64,000 nucleotides of DNA from Andrena cerasifolii (lineage: Eukaryota; Arthropoda; Insecta; Hymenoptera; Andrenidae): NCBI RefSeq assembly GCF_050908995.1, contig NC_135130.1:5325001-5389000 (forward strand), read 5' to 3'. Position numbers and translations under genes: made by a program. Of the stretch, positions 22,803 to 36,996 are shown in pieces. The notes beneath the pieces were generated by a model that was not told the DNA's origin, searched no databases, and saw nothing but the letters and a program-made list of their open reading frames with translations. Numbering within the stretch: position 1 is the first letter of the stretch; every line of letters starts with the position of its first letter.

Positions 22803-25800
22803 TCGTCGTTTTTCCTCCTCATCTTGCGGCGGTTATGTTTACCACTTCTGTATTCATAAATCGTTACTTCTCCGAGGCTTCCAACATATGTATGAGCTCG
22901 TTGTTAACGTGGCTGGAAACTCCTGTGTACCTTTTCTTCGCGTACGTTGCGCATGTACGCTTTAAGGCCACGTCGATTCTCGTAGCCCAGACCAAAGAGC
23001 ACCGCAGTACCGTTTGTGGGGGAATGCTTCAGCCACCACATTTCGAACCACGAGACCGATGTGATCCGTTACTGGAAACTCGGAATTGTGGAGGATACTC
23101 CATTCGGCATATCGTGATTCGTCGATTTCCCATTTTACATTTTCACAGATGTAGACGAAGTCTAGGAACACTCGAAATGGCAGTTGTAAGATTTCGAAAA
23201 TTATGTTCTTTGATCGATACTCATGACTGCGTGACATGTTCCCTCTCCATTACGCGAAGGATTTTCCTGGCAAGCTCAGCAGTACCATTAAAATCTCTAC
23301 TACCGCAATCTCATTAACACATATGTATATGCCTTCTAAGTCGCGACGCCTCTCGCGGCGGCGAGGGGAACTAAACAGAAATCGGCACACAAAATGGCTG
23401 GGGTAAAAGGTACAGAGTCGGAACACCTGTCTATTACACAGTGATTGCGACTATATTTCCTTAGAATAAAGATAACCTCGAATATCTGATCAGGGGAGGC
23501 AGACTTCCAACGATACAAACATCTGCCTTCGCCCTTTACCAACAATCCTACTTCCACTATCTTCTTACAGGCGTTAAATCGGAGCAAAACGAAGCACATT
23601 CGAAGTGGCATATACACTAAAACTAACGATAAGAGCAGCAACCTACGGTTCTCACCCATCGCGTGTTGTTCAGCATGCACTCAATGTAATCCCCCTCGAA
23701 ATCGCGTGTATCGGCAACAGGAGCTCGCTGATCGTAAACACAGAGAGGTAACGGAGCATTACAACGATCCCGGAGCGTGCAGCGGAAGAAAAGTAAATAA
23801 TATTTCAAGGAAGCCTGCGATGGAAGCAGCGCGAGAAGAAAATAAGGAACAGCTGCTGCTGCTTCATCTATGGGAGATAGTTCGACGAGTTGCTCGCTCA
23901 CCGTTCCTTGGTCCAGAGTAAATCGAAACGAAGGAGGGAGGGGCGACGTTGATTCGATTAGAACTTAGTTTCGCCTTGCCCACGAGGGACCTCTGTCCCT
24001 TGGAACGGCGGGCTCGAGTTTTCCTGTCTCGAGATGTCCCAAAAAGCCCGGACCAGAACGGGATGCATCCTGGGAATTTGTCGGTCGAGGAAACGATGAA
24101 GACTGTCGCCTCAGATCGTCGCGCCGAACCGGCGATCTTCTTCGACGGACTTTCACAGGGAATGTATCGATCGCTGTGAATAAAAACCTATCGCTTTGCA
24201 ATTCCCCGAGGCCCTGATTAAATACCTTCCGCGTCACCGGCAAACACAACAGCTTGTTTTTCCACTTGATTTACCTCGCACATATTTATTCGGAGCAAAG
24301 CTCGGTAACCACTCGCGCCTATACCTCAATCAGAAGTTATAACGCCTGAAGGGGATAGCCGGCGCTCGGACGTTTAACCGAGCTGTCGATGAAACAATGC
24401 TACCGAGTCTCTCACCGAGCGATTACCGATCTCGTCGAATCGCGGAGAGTTCGGTGCCGCGCGGCGGCGTCGTTTTAAATTATTCCGACGCAAATAAACC
24501 GGCGATGGGTGAAAGATTAATCGAGTTACGAAAAGTTGATTGTGGAAGCACGCGGAACTGGAGTGGCCCGGAAACGATTTACGTCGCGGCAGCTGATCCG
24601 TAACAGCTACACAGACGTAAGCTTATTCGGGAACACATTTCCCATTTGCATACGAAATGTACCTCCTCCCGCTTAAACCGTTTGAGCTGCTTCTAACGGA
24701 ATCACAATGACCCCAGGATATTCTGAGAAACAAAGCTGAGCATCCCCGCGAATGGACGTCCGGGAAATCCCCGTATGCCCGGGGTTTCGATTCAACGTCA
24801 CCCCGTAGCCCTTTTGGCGGGGTATTAATCTCACGCAGTCGGCTGCTTACTAGCCGCCGCTGCTGCGATATTGCCATTGTATCTCTTCGGTGACACGCAC
24901 TTACCGAGCGTCGAGTTGGTGACCGATGGTGGGTCCCTCTTTCGCATGCAGACACGCGTAGAATAATGAATTCTTCGTGAATACCGCCCTCCTCCATTCG
25001 CCGTCGATGCTCAGCTAGATCGAGGACCTCTGGGGGAAGATTGAATTCCCGGCAGAACGGCGCGCAAATAGGTATCGAGTATCAAAGAATTTGGATTTTT
25101 TTTTGCGCGCGAGTCGTCACTCCGCGCTGGCTCGACGGTTAATAAAATTCCACCGTAGTTTCTCGCTATGGTAAACAAAGGTTTCGGATCTCGAAGTGGA
25201 CGAGATAGGCGGGAAGACTTGAGCAAGTTCCCGGCTACCCCGGAAAACGATTCCCCGGGGCGTTGTTCTCCAGCACCTGCCATCATCGCCCTCCAACTAT
25301 CCGCGAACATCCAGAAACGGAGTTCCGTGTTCCAACCACCCCTAGGCTGTCCCCTTTTTCCATCCTGCGTAGGTATCCCCTGCCTGTCGTCGCTCAACGA
25401 CGTTGCCGTTTACGTCCGCGCCGCGTTACGTCGTCGCCGTGGTTTTTACGCCGCCCTCGAAATCACCCCGTGATCCTCTGTTCTCCGTAAAGGAGAAACA
25501 CACCCGCGGGTGCACCGCAATCATCCCCAAAGCCTCGTGGCGCGGGAGTAGTTGCAATACCAACGCGCGGATCCACTCGTGGCCGAAGAGAAATCTTTTC
25601 CCGCGGAACTCTTTGCTCGCGTTAGCCTCAACAGCGTGTAGCAATCATATTTCTTTCGGGTTTTCTGTCTGTTTCGCCAAAACCACCGCGGTGGATGCAC
25701 TCGAAACGTTTGCACGCGAGTCTAGAGGGTGCACTGGTACTAGGTAGAAATTCTACCCCTTATTCGAGAATTTAATTAAAAGGGTGGTTGATTTTAATAC

Positions 25801-25950
25801 ACGTAGAAGATAGTTGGATAGGGAGACCTGAATATTTCTGATGCTTTTGGTCAGATATGTGCGAGAGGTTTCGCAGTTTTGAAGGTGCGTTGTGTACATT
25901 GACACTGTGCACTATGAAGGAAGGATTCTTCTTTTTTCGTGACGAAAAAA
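22803..25950. other. Noncoding stretch, largely GC-rich
   Basis: The segment from about 23300 to 25750 is GC-rich and full of overlapping frames on both strands (up to 180 codons at 22775-23317 and 128 codons at 25011-25397). None has a recognisable domain or consistent splice structure. Candidate regulatory DNA only. Confidence 0.4.
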
Positions 25951-26137
25951 ATTGACCCCTGAAAATCCGTTTTTTTCGATTTTGTGTTATAACTCGCGAA
26001 CCTTAAGAACGATAGGGACTATAAGTTACCAAATGATAGTCTTAATTAAAGGAAGTAACTTTTTCCTCAGCACTTTTTTTCTATTTCTTACAGTTCGCGA
26101 GTAATAATACAAAATCGAAAAATTTTCAGGGGTCAAT
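25951..26137. mobile_element. 187-bp foldback element
   Basis: Arms of about 55 bp are inverted copies: ATTGACCCCTGAAAAT, TTTTTCGATTTTGT and AACTCGCGAAC appear reversed at 26085-26137. AT-rich centre, no target duplication determined. Confidence 0.75.
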
Positions 26138-26195
26138 TGCACCCCCGTAGAGTGAATTTGGGCAGCAAACAAAATTGCGTTGTACTCAGGAGGAT

Positions 26196-26250
26196 ATCCC
26201 CTACGTATTTACAGAGTTTCATAAATTTTTGAATTTCCGGGTTCGAGATC
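26196..26250 (+). repeat. Dispersed repeat, copy A
   Basis: The segment from CAGGAGGATATCCCCTAC to AATTTCCGGGTTCGAGAT matches, in inverted orientation, 28332-28391 at about 80% by eye. It lies just beyond the foldback at 25951-26137. Confidence 0.6.
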
Positions 26251-28331
26251 CACCCTTATCAAAAGTATGAGAGTTGAAATTTGGTAACCAGACATGCACG
26301 AAAATGATTACTCCTACGGAAAAAACTCATAGCATCTTTTTTGTAGAGAATTTTCTAAGCTACAAATTTCATGATAACTATTTTTGTCGAAAGACTGCTA
26401 GATAACGAGATATTCGCGAAAACCCGTTATTTTGATTAACCCTGTGTAAAATTTTTAGCGGCGGTCAGATCGATAGGGACTTTTGACATATTGTTTAGAA
26501 CGACCAAATAAAGGCCCATACCAACAATTAGATTGCTGGGATTTATTCAGAAGACAGATCCTAATTTCACTGGACTAGTACCTATCCGTGGAAAGTGTTA
26601 CAGTGCCACAATTCTGACCCCTCGGTTTCCCTCCACTCTGCTCCTCCCTGAGAAGTCCATTCACGCAGCTTGGTAACACCGTCCCCAGCGTAGCCCGTAT
26701 TCTATTTCGCCTCTCCATTCCATTACCCTGCGTGTTTCCTTTCTTTATATCATCAGGGGGAGAAACTACCCCTCGGAGTCCGCCAGCTTCGTTCTTAACG
26801 TGCCGTGTCACCGAGGTATCGTAGTGCAACGCGAAAACATGACTGCAGCCTCCTGCGGAGCGTGTCTCCGCTGTCCTTCTGAGCACACACCAGTCCACTT
26901 TCCACCGTGCACCGTAAATTTCGTTGGTCCGCGCGGCGCAATCCCGGGCAAACCGAATTCAAATGATTCCACGGGATATCTCAAAGGGCCTCTTTCAGAG
27001 ATGGATTTTGATTCCGCGGTGCAGACCGATCAAAGGAATACCAGCTCCACCCGAGCTTTGTTACAGCAAATTCTTGTCTCCTCCACGCCCTTACTCTTGC
27101 CACGACACGTGCACGTACAGCGGGGGCTCTTGCAGCGGCTTCAGATATTCAAAGTAGCTTCCGTAACCTTCAGGGTCGCCGACCTGTGATGTAAGTTATA
27201 GGGGAGGCTCGGACGTAACGGGGCGGCAGGGGCTGCGGCGCTGGGATTAAACCCGCTCTATGCACGATGCTGCTGATAACGAACACTTTATGCATTACGA
27301 TAAGTGGTCGTATTGTGCCGGGGGAAACGCTGTTTAAATTTTCACCGTGTCTACATCCTTCCGTCTCAGGGCTCTGCCAAACGGCGCTGCTTCGGATTAT
27401 AAACACAGTGGAAACGATTAAGGGATGATGGTTCCGAACAATGAAGAGCGATGAGCCGAGTATGAGGGATGAAGGGTAGCTGCGCACCGAACGCAGCGAT
27501 ACCTTGGCGGAATTTATAGAACTGTGAAACCCGAATGGCGTGTCAAAGGGTTTCTTTATGTTAGGGGGACGATTTTAATGAGATCTTGTGAATTAAGATG
27601 CCACGTAATTATGAATTGGCTGTAGAACAGCTTGTTAGATGAGAAGACACCAGGCGCAGCTCGTTATCGTTTGTCTCTTCATTGCAGTTAATTATTCCTC
27701 TTAATGGTGCTAGGAGAATGTTGGGAGAGAATGTATTTGCATTTGAAATACAGAGAAGATAATTGTGATAGGTGATCCTGTAAGTACTTCGCGCGAAATT
27801 CCAATAACCTGGTAAGGGTACTAGGCAGTCGTTCCTGTCTAAAATGAAGCATTTCTGTTTCAATTAATTGCAAAGAAACAAATTGAAACTGAGACTTGTC
27901 CTTTAGCATGAAGTTTATTAACATCGTATGCTTTAAAAATTATGTTTGTTTTGTTAAAAATATGCATTATATATGACGTTAAAAATATGTCTTTCGCTTT
28001 GCAGTGGTAACTTAAAAACGGAAATTCCAATCGATTCGAATCAAATTTGAGCATGCTCACAAAATGTGTAGTTTCGGACTGGACCTAAATTGAAGTTAAT
28101 GAAAACTCTTATTTTTTTCAAAAGAAACTAAAATCCCATTGATGAGGTTTTTACCCTCCCCAAAGCCCCAAAAGATGAGGTCGCTCAAAAAATAGATGAT
28201 CTTTGGGATTTTTTTTGAAAAAAGTATAACTTTATGATCATTATTTATTCGTTCTTCAACGATATGAAAATATCTCTTTTTTCATTTTTCTGTAATGGTT
28301 CGAATTTTACGTGGCGCTCACAAGGAAACAT

Positions 28332-28391
28332 CTCGAATCCGGAAATTCCAAAATTTTAAAACTTTGTGAATATGTAGGGAATATCCTCCTG
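28332..28391 (-). repeat. Dispersed repeat, copy B
   Basis: Reverse-complement copy of 26196-26250, sharing the TCCGGAAATT and ATCCTCCTGA blocks. Boundaries are approximate. Confidence 0.6.
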
Positions 28392-30892
28392 ATAATTTTT
28401 TTAATTTTCGAATTCGGGATCTTCCCTTGTTACATATGAAATTTAATAATATTTAACTTTTATTAGCTAATCTTCATATAACGAAAACAATATAATAATC
28501 AAGGATACAACGACTTGCTATACAAGTTCTAACTACTCTATTTCTTTTTCTTCTTTCTCTTACTCTTTTTCTCATATGTTTTCTTTTGTAAAGTGTACTG
28601 TGCAATAAATAATTATTATTACTCATGAAGAAGAAAGCTACGTACCAGAATGCGAGAACCTTAAAATTCCCCTCTGTTTCTGAATAACAGTTACGAAAAT
28701 TTACGAAACTAAAGAAGTAAGCCTGAGTAGCATCGATTACGAAATCTTAGTTTTGCACACAATCCCTGCAAGATCTACAAATGACCCCGGCACTCGTCAG
28801 CAGCTTCCTCATCAAACAACCGGATCGAGCTGTGCGATATTCATTTACGAAGAATCCCCCCACCCCAGCCCGCCGCGGAAGTTAGACGAAGAAAGGGAGG
28901 AAATATTTCTGAAAAACAGTCGGGCGTAACTCGCCCCTCCAATTGAATAAGAATCGAAACTCCAGCGGCAACCGAGTTTCCCCCCTTTCGCTACTTATAT
29001 TACGGTTCCGCGGAACATCTAATTCCACAGCGAAAGGGATGCTCGAAAATAAAATTACCAAGTGGCAACTCCCACCGCGGGCCTCTCGCCCTCCGCCTTG
29101 CGCGAGCAGTTTCTGTATCTGTGGTGGCGCGACGGAATAGCGGGCGGCCATCACCGTGCAATAATAATAATCGTAAATAACGGCCATAAAGGACCGTGCG
29201 AGATAATGGACGACTGCAACTTCGTCGAAAGTGTATCCTGATAGAATGGAGCCAGCCGGCGACAGAGGGAGGAAAATGAGAATAAACGAGAGAGAAAGCC
29301 GCGGCGGGGTGGTCGATAGACGAGATTATAAATCCCGGCGGGTAATTGCAAATGAAGGGCTGACATAAATCCTCTATTATTTGCGATAATCGCGGAGCGA
29401 TAGTCATGAACGAGGCTACAACGCGCGTAAATCACGAAACAACCGTCAGTGTTCCCATGTATCTCCAAGTATAATCGGTGACTTCAGCCAGTGACCGGTA
29501 TCCATCGCCTAGCTACTCGGTGTTCGTTAGCGACGATTCTGAAGGGATGGAGCGTGCAAATACGGAATGCTCCCGTGAAAGGGGGCGAAGACGGTGCAAT
29601 AACGCTAATGCTACCCGTCTCTAAAAGGTGACCGACAGGAAGCACTGTCAATCCTTGACACAGTGGCTTCCAGCCGGCCCTAAGCTCGGTTATGTGTACC
29701 ACCAACACGAGCACGGTTGCGAGTTCATCCAGACCCCAAGGATTATGTCCAGGGCAATATTCGCGCGGGATTCTGGGATTGCTGGACCGTGGCGCATGAA
29801 GTACACGCGGGCCATTGATCGTCGCTGGACGAAGAAGCGTACAGCCACGTGCAGAAATGATGCACGAGAGTCTTCGTAAAAGAATTTATCGTCACACGCT
29901 GACACCAGCTGGATTATAATCTACACACAATTCTTTATAGCGTTGTTGTCGTCACCGCTGGCTTGGGTAGTTACAAGTTGCAAGTTCCAGTTTAATGGAT
30001 AATACGGAGGCCAAACCCAAACGTACTTGGCACCAAGTTTTTCAGAAGATTTTTCAGCTGCTGAGGCTTAAAGGAATAAAGTCATTCAATGTTTCAGCTT
30101 CCCGATGTTGTTTCGCAGAAGATTTACCAGAAGATTTTTATGAAACCGTCAGGAGATGGAGTGAAAGGATCTTGTAACGAACCTGACAGCTAACAAATGA
30201 GATATCTGGGGTGGAACTGCGAAGTCAGCTACGGTTTCACGCGTGGCTCTCATACGAGGCGGAATTAACGCGTGACGTCTAGGTAACGATAAACTTTCGT
30301 GGCTATTTTCATCGCCTGGTGCAGGCTGAAGAGCTATACACGGAAACGGGAGGATATTCTCTTGTTAATAGTGAAATAGAAATATATATTCGTGAGTTCG
30401 TTACAATAGAGGTGTACATATGTATAACATGTCTCGCTACTCGGCAAGACGCAGACCACAAGGCCGCACAGTTCTCCCGGCCAACCGCCTAGCAACACTT
30501 CTCTGGCAACGCTGTGCCTCGCAGCACTTGTCTGGCAACGCTGTTGAATTGAAATTGATAATTTAAAACAATGCCGTCTATGTATCAGATTATACACTAA
30601 TACATAACTTTACAGGAAAAAAAAATATAGTGTCCAGTAGTACATGTGTATGAGAGGGACGGTCATGGACGGACGTCCCATTTAAGACTTGTTATGCTAT
30701 CTCATTTAAGACTATAAGTGAGTTTAATATAAAATAACCTAAAACAAAGAAAATAATCAATTAAGCTTACCTGTTAAGTATTTTCATTTCAGTTGAATGC
30801 AGTCTATTTTAATTTTATAACTGTTTAACACTTTGTATGTATCTTGATTTCAGAAAACCACACAGAAAACCAACGAAAATTGTTCTTTTACT

Positions 30893-30924
30893 GCCGATCG
30901 GCCACTGGGGCCATTCGGAAGTAC
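30893..30924 (+). repeat. Solo end fragment of the 62.8-kb foldback family
   Basis: The segment CGATCGGCCACTGGGGCCATTC plus GGAAG is identical to the right end of the foldback element at 62793-63494. No matching left end was found near 30.9 kb, so this is a fragment or an independent short copy. Confidence 0.6.
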
Positions 30925-32759
30925 AGCCTTCCATTTTCCCGATTCATCGCCGCGCAACCTCACGAGCTCACATTTCACGCGCCGTTCTCTGGGAACTCGG
31001 TCATCTGACACTGAATGACGTCGCGAAATTGCAAGTAAAATTAGAAACACCCTAACGAAGACTAGCCGCAGGGGGTGGAAAACAGAGTCGTGACAAGGGG
31101 AAATATGTCTCCCTTCCCCTATTGTAATTACCTTCGCCCTCGGATAGGTCATTGTACTTATATCGCGATAATGAAAGCAGAAGGCCTTCAACGAGTATTC
31201 TGCAGAATTTTACGTTACACCGAGTAACGCTGTAATTAATTGAAGCTATACAGAACTAGCCCATAGAAAATTACACTTCGTGGTGTAAAGAAAATTGATG
31301 GGCTGCAAGGTGTGCAGTCGCAGTTTCTCATATCATTCCAACTCGTTCGAGAGCAGCTGGATAGTACCCCCGGAAGAACAAACACCAGGACAGAACGGTG
31401 TATCGATAAAAGCACCCCAGGGTGCAAACCGAAGCTGGCAGCGCATTGTTCCACCAATTAACGAAATGGTGCCGTACCCGCGGTGCAACGATTCGAAAAC
31501 TACATCGTGATGATACGCCCCTGATAAAACAGTGACTGTATTTGGCGCCGTTCAAGCGTTTCTGCCTCGAGAGGCTGACAGGGTGACATGCACGTCCATT
31601 CGCGAACCATTTTATTGCGACAGGGTTGGCCAGAAATTAAAAAAAAAAAAAATTGGTAACAATTGCGAGAAAGAAATTGCCGCGCTGTTTTAGCGTTGTA
31701 AAACGACAAGTGATAACGGTGCGTTATTAGAATTCAAATAAAACTTATACAAAGTTTTCCTGCCGATCGAGCACAGTGGTCAATATATGCCAACTCGCAA
31801 TAATGGAGACCACGGTCGAGAAACTTTATCGCGGGTTGCGGATGCCGCGGAAGCTTCAATTAACCGCCTAGGTGGACGATTAAATGAAAAATTCGAACGA
31901 TTCAGGGGGCTGGTCGAGTGTTCCGCGAGGATTACAGGAACACGGGCTGCCTTCCTGGCTGCAATATCCATTTCAATATCACTCGCCGCGCGGGGGTGGG
32001 TACAACGCGTGCGTTTCCAACGGAACCGGGGTTTTGAGATAATTAAATTCGCAACGTTTACCTAAGTGTTTTCGCGAAAAGCTGCCGCGGGGATAATCAA
32101 AGTAACGTTGCAGGCGACGTATGTTAAGTTGAAGTAACATCTTATGGGAGTTCGAGTCTGGCGAAGTGAAGATTTTTTTTTAGATTTTTTTTCCAGGAAC
32201 AATTTACAGTTTTCGTATTAAATTTGTAATACCTACTTTTAGTACAATGTCTTAAGAGATTATAAAAGAAATGAGTAGAGAAACATGCATCAATTTTAAC
32301 ATATTAATTAATCTTCTAGACCGCTCACAAAAAACATAGTTCGCTGGTGGGATGTGTAACTTTGGAACGGTAGCTCCGAAATCAAATTTAAATTCTTTTT
32401 ATAAACTATATAAGTTTAGTTTCCGTTGCATCTGACGATTTTTAAAACAAATTACTTTTTTAAAATTGGTGCGTTTTAGGAGAAAAAGTTTCGAATATCC
32501 GCAAATAAGGTGGAGTTTTTCCAGTGTATTTCAAAATATTGGTTTTCGATCAAAAAACCCGTACGCGCTACGGAAACTACACTCATATAGTTTATGGGAA
32601 AAAAAGTCAATTTCATTTCAAAGTTGCTGTTCCATAATTACATATCCCGCCAGCGGGTCTAGAAAACTAATTAATTTTATATATATATATGAAGATTAAT
32701 TAATATATAATATTAAAATTTATTCATGTTCTTTTATTCATTTCTTATAGTCTTTTTAA

Positions 32760-33332
32760 GGACCATTCCACGCGAAATCGGACCCTATTCGGAGTAACAG
32801 TTGCGATTTTGGTGAAACTTGGATATATTGTAGTCTTTAGTGATATACAAACGGATTTCAAAGGATTTTCCAAAATTTTCAAAATTGCGGATCTTACAGC
32901 TTTTTAAAATATAGCGTTGACTTTTTCTTCAATAAATTATAACTGCTGAACTAAGAGACAGGTAAGAATGAGCTTTTGGGTGCTTACAGTGGGGAAATAA
33001 GAGTACCCAATAAAAATTATGTCACTTAAATAAAACAAATTGTAGACCATTTATTTTGCAATTGTTCTAAACAATTGCAATTTTATGCTAGCAGGGCACT
33101 ATGTAAAAAATTTGAAAAAAATGAGGATATAGCCCTATTTGTGCTCTTTGCGGACACGATTTCATAAACGCGAGCACTTTAAAATTAGACGCATGAAAAT
33201 TAATTGAATGGCTCTTGAGTCATTGTACTAAAGCTAGGTAATACAAATTTTCTATGAAAACTATAAATTATTAGTGAAAAAAAATCCAAAAGAAAAGGCT
33301 AATTTTTCCGGCCGTCGCAGTGGTGTTCCCCC
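32760..33332. mobile_element. TTAA-flanked element, 573 bp
   Basis: TTAA flanks at 32756-32759 and 33333-33336. The termini are weakly inverted (GGACCATTCCACGCG against GGGGGAACACCACTGCG read inward). AT-rich interior with no frame. The weak end match makes this less certain than the other TTAA-flanked copies. Confidence 0.5.
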
Positions 33333-33336
33333 TTAA

Positions 33337-36300
33337 GAACAGTGACTTTAAGAACTATGTTCAATAGAAATAAAGTAGCAATGACGCAGGAGCTGCGTGG
33401 GAATCCAAAAATAATACCGAAGATCTCCATAATTAATTTTAACTTAAACCTATAGCATTTTGAAGGTGTCCTGTCCTAAATCGTTAAAGCTGCATATAAC
33501 ACGAAATTGTTAAGTGGAATCTATAGTAACGTTAATAAAAAACTACCAAATTAATTAAAAGACTTGAAAATGACGTGTGCCTGGGACGCGCATAATTAAA
33601 CTTCACCCGTGTTCGCGCCAAATTGTATTGTCCCAGGGTGTACAAGGCGCGTAATATTTATTGAAAAGCGGGAAATTAGGTAGAAGGTGTATAATTCTGA
33701 AGCGGTAGCTGCTAATTGTCTCCCACGAAATGGTGTTCATAATTTAATCAAGCTCGCGAGCGTAGTTGCAAAATCGACATAAATTCACTCTGCTATTCGT
33801 AAACTTAGGGCATCCTTGGAATCCACTTAGGTTTCTCGAAATTTTAATATAAAGCTGATTTTGGGGAAGGGAATCCGCGTCGATAGACTGTAGGAAGTAG
33901 ACGAAACAGCAGCGCCCTCGCTTGCGCGTAATATTTTTCGCTTATTTATCGTCGAACTTGGATGATTCTCTCGAATTATAGGTGCGCGCAGCGCCACTTT
34001 CCAAGGAGCCCCCGTAGCACACCGTAAAGAATGGACCTTGTTACGTCTCGTTAAGGAGTTTCACGAAAGTTTCACCTCTGCCCTGCTCTTCTCTCAATCT
34101 CCCTTTTGTAATAACCGCGAGATGAGTTTACGGTGTTAGAGTTTGGCTGAAACGAGAAGCGACGAGGAAGCATCGACGCGAGATATCGAGCTAATTCATA
34201 ATAACCATCGTCCTCGCAGCTACTACCTGCTCATCTAATTATTACAAAACTCATCATTTTCGTGTCTCTCAGGCGGCGGAAGCCCGTGCTAACTAAGGGG
34301 CGGCTATCTACCTAGGAGTCTGAGAAGATGATACAACTTCGGGTATTTTTCTTAGACGAAACTGTAAGTGGAAATTAAACCAAACTTTTTCCACCAATAG
34401 ATAGACCTACCATCTAGATTTTCGCGAATTTTAATAAATTACAAAATATTAAGAGGACTTTCTCATCAAATCACTAAAAAAATATAGGTAATTTTTAGGA
34501 TTCTTGTATTAAAAATGTATACATGCAGTAAAAAAATTCTAGGACCTTTTTGTTATAGCAGTGCACTACAAGAAAGTGAAAAAAAAATATTTTTGCGTTC
34601 GCTTGAATAACACAAATTTTAATAAAGGCCACAGACATTTTTATTTCATGCTGAATACTTTTTTTTTAAATAAAAACAATCCTGCAGATCAGCTATTTTT
34701 TGAGCGATTTAATAACAAAGACCCCTTAATAACAAAACTGAATTTTCACGCAGCGTTGGACGATGAAGAATTTTTTTTTACTAATTTGTTAGTTTATTTG
34801 GAGTGCAAACTTCCATTAGGCGAGAGGGTTAAAACAGTCGTGTGGCTCGTTAAATTGTTTGGACTCGTGTTGTTAGACCTCAAGGAATATTCAAGAGACA
34901 CACGTACGGCGACCCCGCGGTGCCGAGAAAATTCTGTTTCAGAGATAATTAAGAAATCTTGTCTCGTCAAGCACGACTTCTTACTTTAGCTTCGAGGAAT
35001 CTTTTCCCGCGTTGCGTTCTCCTGCCCTCTACGTGCACTGTCTTTTGGGTGCATTGGTGTTGGAGGTTAAAGCGAAACTGCAATTTAGTAACTTGAGCTA
35101 AAAATATCCGCCGGACGTGGTGCTGTGGGTAACGTTATTGATAAAAATGGATGAGATAGTGGTATTAGCGCTTAAACACCGATAATTGTATTTTAACTTT
35201 GGAAACTACAGTCTGAACAAGAGCAACCGGCCGCTCAGGGTCACTGGGAGGGGCTACCCCACTATTCCACCTCTCGTACCTTGGCTCCGCCCCTTCTTTA
35301 CAGGAGCCAAGAAAAGTAACCCACAAACATAACCTTAGTCGTGATTTTCCTTAGCGATATCAGAGCAGAAAGTGCAACGGCTTCGAAACCCTTGCGTAGG
35401 TATACTCAATTTACATTGGAAACAGAAGAACATGCATCGAAAGTTTCGAAATTTCATTGTTTCTTCGAACGGATCCAATTCCACCGCGCTATTGTGTATC
35501 CAGCATAATTATTGAAACGCAAATTACATTCTGCACTGTTTCCCTTTCTTTTTCCCTCATTCCTGTTCCAGACACTCGTAACGAGTAATGGATATCCAGC
35601 CGGAAATTGGGATAGCCGAGCAGCCATCTCGGAAATTAATTAACTGAACCAATTCGGTTTCTTCGACGCTACAAAAAAGCCGTGGCGAAACGCGAGTTCC
35701 TAAAACAACCTGTAATCCGACCAACTCCCCTCCCACTACCTCACCCCCAACCGGAGTACACGCGAAGAGCATAGAATTCGACCACGCGAGGTGGATGGGG
35801 GAGATATCGAGATCGTTAATTGTGATTCTTAACGTGTAGTTTGCCCAGCAAAAGGCGGGGCGCGCGCGTAAGGAAAAGGATTAGACTGCGTGAAGGGCTG
35901 AAGGGAAGACCGTGCCTGGGGCGTTCTTGAGGACGGAACGTACTGCTCGCGCCGGTGACGAATGCAAGGCAAATACGGAAGGTGGAGGAGAATGGTGGAA
36001 GCTTAATGTCTGGGCCCTCGGCAGTCGAAATAAATTAAACACGGTCTTACGCCGCTCTGTGCTGCCAGTGTGCTTTCGAGGGCTGTGTATCCCGAATTTG
36101 GTACCCGTCTCTTGGATATTTATTCAGCATCTACCTCCTCTGCCCCTCCCCGCCATCTTGTGAATTGATAAGACGGGCAGAACGCACGGGGAGCAAGGGA
36201 CCGGAGGCAGGAACAATCGTGGGATTAACGAAAGCGAGGCTAAGCGCGTCTCGTTCGCGAAAAAACCAAGTCTTGTGCCAACATGTCGCCGGGAACCTTT

Positions 36301-36992
36301 AAGGTCGCGTTTATTCAAGGCTCGTCCATCGCGGCTCCACGCCGCCCGGCGCTACCACTTTTGGACGAGAAGCGCCGTGATCGCGGCCCCAAGGACCCTA
36401 GAGACTTTAGAGATCATAAATATCCCTGACATCGGGACATGTGTCGGCTTTAATGCTGTATACATGTTTCTCGAGTAACCGCAACGCTGTGCTAGGCGCT
36501 ATATTTTTATGGCGGCTTGTCTCGCGCGATACGTACCGTGGCTACATGCGGAAAGTAGTCAGGGATCATATACAGCTCGAAATGATAAGAGTGTCGTCTC
36601 TTCTTTGTGTGTTATGCATCTCGAGGGATAGTTGTCTGCTTAGAATTTTGCAGCAAGCATCTTTGCGTTTCGGATGAAACCACCCTCTTCTATTGATGCC
36701 TCGCCTGTTCTCATAACGGTCATTAAAATGGAAAGCATTTAAGCAGGCGGAGTGGAAATCTCAATTGTACTGCTTTCTACCAACCAACGTAGGACCTCCT
36801 TTTTGAAGTTAACAAGTATGTCGTTAAAGGAATCGATAGTTCGAGTTCGGTGTGAAACCAGTTCACTAGGAAAGAAGGTATCCCAATGCTTTTTACTGTC
36901 CAATACTTTGTTTAAGTCAGAGTTTCAGAAGAAGCGATACAACGCTAGATCTGCACTACTTATTTATAACCTAATATTATAACTTAACTAGC
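33337..36992. other. Noncoding stretch
   Basis: No gene recognised. A 142-codon plus-strand frame (34561-34989) lies in AT-rich DNA. Its product is Lys/Phe/Leu-rich with no domain I know and no splice or promoter context. GC-richer DNA at 33900-34300 and 35560-36320 carries only overlapping short frames. Confidence 0.4.
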
Positions 36993-36996
36993 TTAA

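Larger units (their letters stand above)
26138..32755. other. Long noncoding stretch with scattered repeat fragments
   Basis: No gene could be recognised in 6.6 kb. The supportable contents are a dispersed repeat pair (26196-26250 and 28332-28391), a short shared fragment at 30893-30924, and a local duplication near 30490-30545 in which TCTGGCAACGCTGTG/T occurs twice. GC-rich segments at 28850-29900 and AT-rich ones at 27900-28650 alternate. Confidence 0.45.

Noticed and set aside
22775..23317. 180-codon plus-strand frame, the longest outside the real genes and mobile elements
   Set aside because: It begins inside the right arm of the TTAA-flanked MITE at 22511-22798. It has no recognisable domain, and its composition is cysteine/histidine/arginine-scattered without motif spacing.
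34561..34989. 142-codon plus-strand frame in AT-rich DNA
   Set aside because: Unusually long for AT-rich sequence, but no family, no upstream or downstream exon and low-complexity Lys/Phe composition. Left as unsupported rather than annotated as a gene.
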